The position numbers and the translations under genes are program-made. The notes beneath the pieces were generated by a model. It ran no database searches. It saw only the letters and a program-made list of their open reading frames with translations, and was not told the DNA's origin. A stretch of DNA of 13,500 nt from an uncultured Eubacterium sp. (GTDB lineage: Bacteria; Bacillota; Clostridia; Peptostreptococcales; Anaerovoracaceae): NCBI GenBank assembly GCA_900542385.1, contig UQNP01000037.1, forward strand, positions 1 through 13,500, in the 5' to 3' direction. Below, in pieces: positions 7,362 to 13,500 of the stretch (the first letter of the stretch is position 1; the number at the start of each line of letters is the position of its first letter).

Positions 7362-8126
7362 TTGAAAACCATAACGCGAAAATCCATGCTTTACCAAACG
7401 GGTGTTGAGTATGGTGACTATACGATGAATCACGTGCAGGGATGTGCACATGGATGCAAATATCCATGCTACGCATTCCTGTTGAAGAAACGGTTCGGGC
7501 AAATTAAAGACTACGATAGTTGGCTGGAACCATATCTGGTGTCTAATACCCTTGAACTGCTGGATAAGGAGATACCAAGGCTCAGAGACAAAATACAATC
7601 TGTTCAGCTTTGTTTTACGACAGACCCATTTATGCAAGGATATCCGGAAATATCAGCTATGAGCATAGCAGCTATGCGAAAGCTGAATGAGGCAGGTATA
7701 AAATGTACAACGCTTACCAAAGGCCTGCTGCCTATAGAACTGGCGCAGCTGTCTCCGGAAAATGAGTACGGTATCACGCTCATTTCCTTGGATGAAACAT
7801 ACCGAGAAAAAATGGAGCCGGGTGCAGCTTCTTATACGGAGCGGTTAGCTGCTTTGCGAGCGCTCCATGATGCAGGCTGCCGGACTTGGGTAAGCATCGA
7901 GCCTTATCCCACGCCGAACATGATTGAGCAGGATTTGAACAAAATCTTAGAGGCGGTAGCGTTTACCGACCGTATCATTTTTGGTAGAACGAATTACAGC
8001 AAGATGGCAAACGCCTACAGGAGACATAAACACTTTTACAATGTATGCGCGACAGAAGTAATTACTTTCTGCCAGGAGCACAGCATTGATTACCATATCA
8101 AAGAAAAGACGATCACAGAAGAATGA
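7362..8126 (+). CDS. Three-Cys-motif radical-SAM-like protein (SPL/Gp37-Gp68-like)
   Basis: A 254-residue protein starting at TTG 7362, with GGAG at 7353-7356. Near the N-terminus is GCAHGCKYPCYAF with Cys28, Cys32 and Cys36: CX3CX3C, one residue longer in the second gap than the standard radical SAM CX3CX2C. The rest looks like the radical SAM TIM barrel of the spore photoproduct lyase-like (SplB) group: LCFTTDPFMQGYPE at about 86-99, TTLTKG, ITLISLDETYREKMEPGA, RLAALRALHDAGCRTWVSIEP and a late IIFGRTNY. It should bind an Fe-S cluster if all three Cys are ligands, but the altered spacing makes SAM chemistry uncertain. It is flanked by its presumed TcmP partners and, 10 bases downstream, by mod. 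The substrate is unknown; a nucleic acid is a reasonable guess from context. Confidence 0.8.
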   Translation: MKTITRKSMLYQTGVEYGDYTMNHVQGCAHGCKYPCYAFLLKKRFGQIKDYDSWLEPYLVSNTLELLDKEIPRLRDKIQSVQLCFTTDPFMQGYPEISAMSIAAMRKLNEAGIKCTTLTKGLLPIELAQLSPENEYGITLISLDETYREKMEPGAASYTERLAALRALHDAGCRTWVSIEPYPTPNMIEQDLNKILEAVAFTDRIIFGRTNYSKMANAYRRHKHFYNVCATEVITFCQEHSIDYHIKEKTITEE

Positions 8127-8136
8127 GGTGGAAACG

Positions 8137-10230
8137 GTGGCACTATTACAAGATCTGATCCAGCAGATCGACGATCCCACACTTCGGGACAGGATTTTGC
8201 AGGAAACCGATAAATTGATAAAGCAAAAAAAGTTTGGGCTCGTATTTGAGGAACATCTGCCGGAATGCACACCGCTCTATGACGTGCCAATTCGCGTTGG
8301 CTCAAAGGTTGCGCTAAAGACCGGATACGTTAGCGATATTTATACGGTCATGAAAATTGATAGTGACAAAGTGCTCTGCGACCGCCGTGAGACACACGAG
8401 CAGAAAATCTTCAAGATGGATGAAATTGTGGTAGTGGCCGAATTTGGAGAGCCAATCTACCCAACGCTGAAACTGATTGACACTGTGGAGAACGCTCCGA
8501 ACAGTGACCTTTGGCATACTCTGATTGAGGCAGACAATTATCATGCCCTTCAGTTGCTGGAATACCTTTATGCAGAAAAGGTCGACTGTATCTATATTGA
8601 TCCGCCATACAATACTGGCGCAAAGGACTGGAAGTATAATAACGACTATGTGGACAGCTCTGATGCTTACCGCCACAGCAAGTGGCTCTCCATGATGGAG
8701 AAGCGCTTGAAGATTGCGAAGAAACTTCTGAATCCGAAAGATTCCGTCCTTATTGTTACCATTGATGAAAGGGAATACTTGCATCTTGGGTGCCTGCTGG
8801 AAGAACTTTTTCCAGAGGCACATATACAGATGATATCTGATCTTATTAATCGAGTAGTTGTTGCAAAGGACAATGAATTTGGCCGATCCAGCGAATATAT
8901 TTTTATCGTTTACTTAGGAGATGCGGCACCAGCAAAACTGTCCCTAGAAGAAGATTGGAATCATATTGAGAATAGTACCAAAAACGGGATTCATTGGGCA
9001 AATCTAAGTAGAACAGGGACAAATAGCAGACGGCAAGATAGACCCGGTATGTTTTATCCGATTTTTGTGTCTCAAGATGGTTCTAAAATTGTGGGACTTG
9101 GTGACCCTATACCTTTGGGGCAAGATAGAAACACAGTCTCTGCTCCTGATGGATGTGTTGCTATATGGCCAATACATACCAATGGCGAAGAAGGGAGATG
9201 GATGCAAGGTAAAGACAGCCTTGCTAAGCTAATACAGAAGGGATATGTGCGTCTGGGCAAGTTTACTAATACTGGAATGGCTGTTAGCTACTTAAATCGT
9301 GCTCAGATACAAAAAATAGAATCTGGCGATTATACCGTTGTTGGCTACGATGAGAGTGGAACGGTTATAGTTGATGATAGTGGGTATTCAGCAACATATA
9401 TTCCAGATAATTTATGGAATATAAAATCCCATGATGCTGCAAGACATGGGACAAATCTATTGATTAGTATTTTTAAAGAGAAAAGATTTTCTTTTCCCAA
9501 GTCACTATACGCCACTCATGATACGCTTCGCTTCTTTGTTGCTAACAAGCCCAATGCTCTTATTGTTGATTTCTTTGCAGGCTCCGGAACGACCCTCCAC
9601 GCCGTCAACCTACTTAACGCTGAGGATGGTGGGCAGCGGCGTTGTATTATTGTCACAAACAATGAAGTCTCTGATGCGGAAGCAAAAACGCTTATAAAAC
9701 AAGGATACCAACCCGGAGATAAAGAATGGGAAAAGCTCGGAATAGCACATTATGTTACTTGGCCTCGAACAGTTTGTAGCATCGAGGGACATGATATTAC
9801 TGGAGTTCCCTTCAAGGGTAATTACATTGACAGCGATACACCTATGTCAGATGGCTTTCAAGCAAATGCAGCATTCTTCAAGTTAAGCTTCCTCGATAAG
9901 ACATCCGTGGCGCTTGGCAGGCAGTTTCGAGAGTTGCTCCCAGTACTCTGGATGAAGGGTGGGGCTATCGGTAAGTGCCCAGCTATTGAAAACGATGATC
10001 TCCCGAACATGCTGATTTTGCCGCAGAACAAAATGGCAGTTCTGATAGACGAAATATATTATTCCGAGTTTGATGTGGAATTAAGCCAGCATCCAGAAAT
10101 TCAGACAGTCTTTATCGTGACAGATTCAGAGATTGCTTACCGGTCAATGATCCGCGCCTATGACGGCAAAGACTGCTATCAACTTTACCGGGATTATCTG
10201 GACAATTTCCGTATCAACACAGGGAGGTAA
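8137..10230 (+). CDS. mod: Type III restriction-modification system methyltransferase subunit (Mod)
   Basis: The start is GTG 8137, preceded by GAGGTGG (8125-8131) and giving MALLQDLIQQIDD, typical of this Mod group; the frame is open upstream to 8086 but that part overlaps the previous gene. The product is 697 residues. DPPYNTG is at 155-161 (from 8599) and DFFAGSGTT at 478-486, the motif order of beta-class N6-adenine (or N4-cytosine) DNA methyltransferases; DPPY favours N6-adenine. The region between them holds the target recognition domain and is more AT-rich (about 8840-9530) than the flanks. Late motifs SHDAARHGTN and FSFPKSLYATHDTLRFF are usual in type III Mod. It should methylate one strand of an asymmetric site and supply specificity to Res. 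Only two bases separate it from res, so the pair is translationally coupled. Confidence 0.94.
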   Translation: MALLQDLIQQIDDPTLRDRILQETDKLIKQKKFGLVFEEHLPECTPLYDVPIRVGSKVALKTGYVSDIYTVMKIDSDKVLCDRRETHEQKIFKMDEIVVVAEFGEPIYPTLKLIDTVENAPNSDLWHTLIEADNYHALQLLEYLYAEKVDCIYIDPPYNTGAKDWKYNNDYVDSSDAYRHSKWLSMMEKRLKIAKKLLNPKDSVLIVTIDEREYLHLGCLLEELFPEAHIQMISDLINRVVVAKDNEFGRSSEYIFIVYLGDAAPAKLSLEEDWNHIENSTKNGIHWANLSRTGTNSRRQDRPGMFYPIFVSQDGSKIVGLGDPIPLGQDRNTVSAPDGCVAIWPIHTNGEEGRWMQGKDSLAKLIQKGYVRLGKFTNTGMAVSYLNRAQIQKIESGDYTVVGYDESGTVIVDDSGYSATYIPDNLWNIKSHDAARHGTNLLISIFKEKRFSFPKSLYATHDTLRFFVANKPNALIVDFFAGSGTTLHAVNLLNAEDGGQRRCIIVTNNEVSDAEAKTLIKQGYQPGDKEWEKLGIAHYVTWPRTVCSIEGHDITGVPFKGNYIDSDTPMSDGFQANAAFFKLSFLDKTSVALGRQFRELLPVLWMKGGAIGKCPAIENDDLPNMLILPQNKMAVLIDEIYYSEFDVELSQHPEIQTVFIVTDSEIAYRSMIRAYDGKDCYQLYRDYLDNFRINTGR

Positions 10231-10232
10231 CT

Positions 10233-13097
10233 ATGAAAGTAGAATTATTCCCTTTTCAGATAAGAGCCCTCAGCGACATCCGCATGAAGACTGCGGAAGC
10301 GTTGGGTAGCTATCATAGAACGCATGCGCCACAGGTAGTTTCTTTTACTGCTCCGACCGGAGCTGGAAAGACCATCATCATGTCTGCACTGATTGAAAGT
10401 ATCCTATATGGCGATGACTCCTACGCAGAGCAGCCGAATGCGATCATTGTCTGGCTTTCGGATTCTCCGCAGCTGAACGAGCAGTCCAAGCTGAAGATCG
10501 ATTCCAAGGCTGATAAAATCCGTCTTTCGCAGTGTGTAACGGTGACGGAGGACTCTTTTGACAAGGAGACCTTTGAGGACGGGCACATCTATTTCTTAAA
10601 TACGCAAAAGCTCTCCGTTACATCGAAGCTTACCAAAAATGGTGATAACCGTTCCTATACCATTTGGGAAACGCTGGCTAATACCGTCAGAGATAAGAGT
10701 GACCGCCTGTACTTTATCATCGACGAGGCGCATCGTGGTATGCAAGGCCGTGAAGCCAGCAAAGCCACGACGATCATGCAGAAGTTCATCAAGGGTAGTG
10801 ACGAGGATCATATCCCACCGATGCCTGTGGTGATCGGTATGTCTGCGACGACCCAACGGTTCAATGCTCTGGTCGAGGGCACATCTTCAACAATACATAA
10901 GTCAATTGTCACCGCGGACGAGGTGCGGGCGTCCGGACTTTTAAAAGACCGCATTGTTATCACTTACCCGGAGGCCAGCGCAGTCAACAACGATATGGCT
11001 ATCCTGCAGGCGGCAGCAGACGATTGGAAGGAAAAGTGGGAACACTGGACGCAGTATTGTTTTGAGCAGCATTATGCCTATGTGAATCCAATTTTGATCA
11101 TTCAGGTTTTGAATGGAACCGGCGGTAAACTGACCGATAGCAATTTGGATGATTGCATCGCAAAAATCGAAGAGCGGACAGGTTTCAAGTTGGAAAGCGG
11201 TCAGGTAGTTCACACTTTCGGAGGAACAACTGCCTCTCTTACGGTAAATGGACTTGAAGTACGCTATGAGGAGCCTTCCCGCATCGCAGATGATCGCAAT
11301 ATCCGTATTGTGTTTTTTAAAGAAAATCTGTCCACAGGCTGGGATTGCCCAAGGGCAGAGACCATGATGTCCTTCAAACGCGCAAATGACGCCACGTATA
11401 TCGCACAACTTCTCGGACGCATGGTCAGAACCCCGATGCAGATGCATATTCAGGTCGATGATGTCCTGAATGATGTGCACCTCTATTTACCGTACTTTAA
11501 CGAGGAAACCGTCAAAGACGTTGTAGAGGCATTGCAGAGCACTGAGGGTGGAGATATTCCGACAGACGTTTTTGGTGAGTCATTATCTGAAAAGCGCTTC
11601 GAGACCTTAACTGTCAAACCGAAGAAGAAAACGCAAACGCCAATTCCGGGACAGATGACTTTGGATGTGTTTGCCAATCAAAATAACGCGGCACCGACTT
11701 TGGCATCCATAACAGATACGCAGGGTGAGTCTGCTCCGTTACAGCAGCAAACACAAATTCCGGATGCAGCCGAAGCGACATCAGCACAGCCTGCTGCGAC
11801 ACTCCAACGGATGAGCGCCGAGAGCACACAGACCGTTCAGCCAGATGTTACACCGACAGCAGATGCTCAGCCGAGTGCAACTGTTGCATCTGAAACTGCG
11901 ATTCCGGATAGTCAGCAAGAAAAAGCAGAGGATTTATTTGACCGTGAAGCAGTTATGAAGTTCATCAATGATGCCGGTCTGCTTTCTTATAATGTCAGAG
12001 CGCTCCGGATTAACGATTATCTTAAATCGCTATATCGGATGGCACACCTGCTTAGTATGTCCAAGCTGCGCCGTGAGGCAATCAGAGAGGTACAGAATGA
12101 GATTGTTCAGATGATCCATGATTATGTGGAAGATCTGAAAGCTAAGGACAAGTACGATGACCTTGTGCAGCAGGTAAAACAGTTCAAGCTGTCCACGCAA
12201 ATTTTTGATGTCTTCGGTGAGACCGTGGACAACTATTCTGTTCATGATATGTTTACGACGACCGATACAGATATTGAGCGTCAGTTTCAGATCGCCGATG
12301 TGAAACTGGGGCGCGAAGGCATCGGTATGGCGTATGGCAATAAATATGGCGACTTAAGTGACCCAACAGCGTTTAAGGTAGATGTCATTCTTTTTGTCGC
12401 TGACGAAGATTGCATGAATAGGCTTCATGACTATGCGGAGAAACGTTTCCATGGACTAAATGATGATTATCGCAGGTATATTGCCACTATTGACTCAGAA
12501 AAAATTCGCCGTGACTACGACAGCATAGTGTCCGACGGCGATGTGGTAAGTAAGCACAATTTCCGTCTTCCTGAGACAATTCAGGTGCCACATGAAGCTG
12601 GCGGCAAAGAATACAGAGACCATTTGTTCGTCAACGAAACCACTGGAACAGCAAAGCTGAAGCTAAACGGATGGGAGGCCGATCTGATCGCCGAGGAAGA
12701 AAAGCGACCGGATTTTGTCTGCTGGATTCGTAATCCTTCCAGAGCGTCGTGGGCTCTTTGTATCCCATATGAACTCGATGGAGAAGTCAAACCGACATAT
12801 CCTGATTTTATCGTAGTTCGCCAGGACGAACGCCTCGGTTATGTGATTGATATTCTTGAGCCGCACAGCGCAGATTTTAAGGATAACCTCGGAAAAGCAA
12901 AGGGCTTTGCTGAATATGCAAGACAGAATCCGGGTGTCGGCAGAATCCAGCTTATCCGCATGAGCAAGGATGCAGCCGGAAGAAACCAGTTCAAACGATT
13001 GGATATGTACCGGACGGCAATCCGCGACAAGGTGTCTCATGCGATCAATACCGATGAGTTGGACCACATCTTCGATACTGACGGAGTCATTGAATAA
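10233..13097 (+). CDS. res: Type III restriction enzyme subunit (Res), DEAH helicase with C-terminal nuclease-like domain
   Basis: A 954-residue protein. SF2 helicase motifs: TAPTGAGKT (39-47), DEAH (164-167), GMSATTQRF (202-210), FKENLSTGWDCPRAE (362-376) and QLLGRMVRTP (392-401). A linker rich in Gln, Ala, Thr and Pro follows (about 463-566), then a helical spacer, and a C-terminal domain of the PD-(D/E)xK type: RPDFVCWIRNPSR (825-837), YPDF (856-859) and DILEPH (873-878). At the place where a Lys is expected (ExK) the sequence reads Glu876-Pro-His878. Related Res-like proteins with an EPH or DPH ending are, as I recall, not rare, so this may be an active family variant. It should translocate or switch on ATP hydrolysis and cut unmodified DNA with Mod. 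ATG 10233 has GGGAGG just upstream inside the end of mod. It is the last gene of the operon. Confidence 0.94.
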   Translation: MKVELFPFQIRALSDIRMKTAEALGSYHRTHAPQVVSFTAPTGAGKTIIMSALIESILYGDDSYAEQPNAIIVWLSDSPQLNEQSKLKIDSKADKIRLSQCVTVTEDSFDKETFEDGHIYFLNTQKLSVTSKLTKNGDNRSYTIWETLANTVRDKSDRLYFIIDEAHRGMQGREASKATTIMQKFIKGSDEDHIPPMPVVIGMSATTQRFNALVEGTSSTIHKSIVTADEVRASGLLKDRIVITYPEASAVNNDMAILQAAADDWKEKWEHWTQYCFEQHYAYVNPILIIQVLNGTGGKLTDSNLDDCIAKIEERTGFKLESGQVVHTFGGTTASLTVNGLEVRYEEPSRIADDRNIRIVFFKENLSTGWDCPRAETMMSFKRANDATYIAQLLGRMVRTPMQMHIQVDDVLNDVHLYLPYFNEETVKDVVEALQSTEGGDIPTDVFGESLSEKRFETLTVKPKKKTQTPIPGQMTLDVFANQNNAAPTLASITDTQGESAPLQQQTQIPDAAEATSAQPAATLQRMSAESTQTVQPDVTPTADAQPSATVASETAIPDSQQEKAEDLFDREAVMKFINDAGLLSYNVRALRINDYLKSLYRMAHLLSMSKLRREAIREVQNEIVQMIHDYVEDLKAKDKYDDLVQQVKQFKLSTQIFDVFGETVDNYSVHDMFTTTDTDIERQFQIADVKLGREGIGMAYGNKYGDLSDPTAFKVDVILFVADEDCMNRLHDYAEKRFHGLNDDYRRYIATIDSEKIRRDYDSIVSDGDVVSKHNFRLPETIQVPHEAGGKEYRDHLFVNETTGTAKLKLNGWEADLIAEEEKRPDFVCWIRNPSRASWALCIPYELDGEVKPTYPDFIVVRQDERLGYVIDILEPHSADFKDNLGKAKGFAEYARQNPGVGRIQLIRMSKDAAGRNQFKRLDMYRTAIRDKVSHAINTDELDHIFDTDGVIE

Positions 13098-13103
13098 GAA
13101 TCA

Positions 13104-13229
13104 TTATATTGGCATCTTTGCAACATCCATCACCTCGATTCTTTTGCTTCCAAAGCGTGTATAACCGGTGATGCCAGCGGCAAACAGATAGACGATGTTT
13201 ATATTGATAACCAGTCTTCGACGATACAT
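13104..13229 (-). CDS. Possible small minus-strand ORF, 41 residues
   Basis: An ATG at 13229 reads through to TAA at 13104-13106. The product starts MYRRR, then a hydrophobic stretch VININIVYLFAAGITGY, and ends DVAKMPI. One hydrophobic segment after a basic start could be a small membrane peptide. The frame is also open upstream of the ATG (about 75 more bases, across the hairpin) without another standard start, so it could be the relic of a longer gene. There is no good Shine-Dalgarno at normal distance. It converges on res, seven bases from its stop. Not recognised; coding status is doubtful. Confidence 0.3.
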   Translation of the reverse strand: MYRRRLVININIVYLFAAGITGYTRFGSKRIEVMDVAKMPI

Positions 13230-13261
13230 TTTATAGCAAGGTTGCTTCTCCGTATTATGGC

Positions 13262-13314
13262 GAACAAAAAATCCCGCATATTTCGTCCGACGTAAGATGA
13301 AGTATGCGGGATTT
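13262..13314 (-). terminator. Long hairpin, terminator for minus-strand transcription
   Basis: AAATCCCGCATA (13269-13280) pairs perfectly with TATGCGGGATTT (13303-13314), and the stem continues inward with four more pairs (TTTC with GAAG). On the minus strand the stem is followed by TTTTTTG, a good rho-independent signal. On the plus strand it is followed only by GCGTTTTAGG, so it would be a weak terminator for the restriction operon. It may guard the element's neighbouring region from incoming transcription. Confidence 0.75.
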
Positions 13315-13386
13315 GCGTTTTAGGAGGCTGTGCATGATACAAATTAGGACAGGCACATATCTGCACAGCGACAAAGCGAGAGGTGT

Positions 13387-13479
13387 CCAGAGGAGCGTAG
13401 CTCCTTTGGCTCTGGGTTTCCAATAGGGGCGAGCAGCATCCCTGTTGGCACACGATTTTCCGTAGGAAAGTCTAGTGTG
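13387..13479. other. Cluster of three hairpins, oriT-like region
   Basis: Three adjacent inverted repeats lie in non-coding DNA. (1) CCAGAGGAGC (13387-13396) with GCTCCTTTGG (13400-13409), loop GTA. (2) CCAATAGGGG (13420-13429) with TCCCTGTTGG (13439-13448), including two G-T pairs. (3) CACACGATTTTCC (13449-13461) with GGAAAGTC-TA-GTGTG (13465-13479), loop GTA, with a two-base bulge. A cluster of imperfect hairpins in front of GTGTGTTATACC is the kind of structure found at transfer origins of conjugative and mobilisable elements. No relaxase gene or proven nic site is in the window, so the oriT identity is inferred. Confidence 0.45.
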
Positions 13480-13500
13480 TTATACCTTTGTGGAGCAGAT

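Larger units (their letters stand above)
4530..13500. mobile_element. Inferred left portion of an integrated element or genomic island
   Basis: The left edge is placed by the change in codon use inside the methyltransferase gene near 4530-4550; the right edge lies outside the window. The content is accessory: regulator, TcmP pair, three-Cys protein, type III restriction genes and a possible oriT-like hairpin cluster. Insertion of integrative elements at the 3' end of rlmD/rumA-like genes is known in Firmicutes. No integrase, relaxase or direct repeat is visible in this window, so the class of element is not determined. Confidence 0.55.

Noticed and set aside
8314..8823. A 169-codon minus-strand ORF opposite mod
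   Set aside because: It is the complement of the conserved part of mod, has no recognisable motif and no ribosome binding site.
8137..10230. Simple sequence repeats that would make mod phase-variable
   Set aside because: I found no tetra- or pentanucleotide repeat tract in the gene.
10941..11480. A 179-codon minus-strand ORF opposite res
   Set aside because: It lies opposite the SF2 helicase motifs and its residues follow from their complement, so it is a shadow.
13199..13453. An 84-codon minus-strand ORF at the right end
   Set aside because: It runs through the terminator hairpin and the oriT-like hairpins, shows no family resemblance and has no ribosome binding site.
1..13500. tRNA or rRNA genes, a CRISPR array, or an IS with terminal repeats
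   Set aside because: No cloverleaf pattern, regularly spaced direct repeats, transposase or integrase could be seen on either strand.

Overview
The window looks like the chromosome of a low-to-mid GC Firmicute of the class Clostridia that carries the left part of an integrated mobile element. The evidence is the core cluster PHP phosphoesterase - rapZ - whiA, the strong use of ATA and AGA codons with purine-rich Shine-Dalgarno sites in that cluster, and the Gram-positive style of all neighbouring families. The exact genus cannot be read from the sequence.

Region 1 (1-about 4540) is housekeeping. A PHP-domain metal-dependent phosphoesterase, cut by the window start, overlaps rapZ by an ATGA junction. 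A compact terminator-like hairpin follows, then whiA, a YbgC-type hotdog thioesterase and a TrmA/RlmD-type rRNA uracil-C5 methyltransferase, all on the plus strand with gaps of about 25 bases. The yvcK gene that sits between rapZ and whiA in many Firmicutes is not there.

Region 2 starts inside the methyltransferase gene. Its last 90 or so codons (from about 4540) differ sharply in codon use from the preceding 500, and they encode a tail outside the catalytic core. This fits integration of an element at the 3' end of an rlmD-like gene, with the element restoring the reading frame. A long, strong terminator closes the gene.

Region 3 (5092-13097) is one tightly packed plus-strand operon: a small Xre-type regulator, two adjacent and divergent members of the TcmP (three-Cys-motif partner) family, a radical-SAM-like protein with an unusual CX3CX3C motif, and a type III restriction-modification pair (mod and res). 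The gaps are 11, 30, 18, 10 and 2 bases. Mod has beta-class methyltransferase order (DPPY before FAGSG). Res is an SF2 helicase-translocase with a C-terminal nuclease-like domain whose expected catalytic lysine position reads as histidine. I infer a defence cassette in which a conventional type III system is combined with a little-characterised TcmP/three-Cys module, possibly a nucleic-acid modification module. I know of no experimentally described system with this full composition, but I could not search for one.

Region 4 (13098-13500) has no substantial gene. It holds a possible 41-residue ORF on the minus strand, a long hairpin that would terminate minus-strand transcription, and a cluster of three hairpins at 13387-13479. 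The hairpin cluster resembles a conjugative or mobilisation origin (oriT), so mobilisation genes would be expected just beyond the window.
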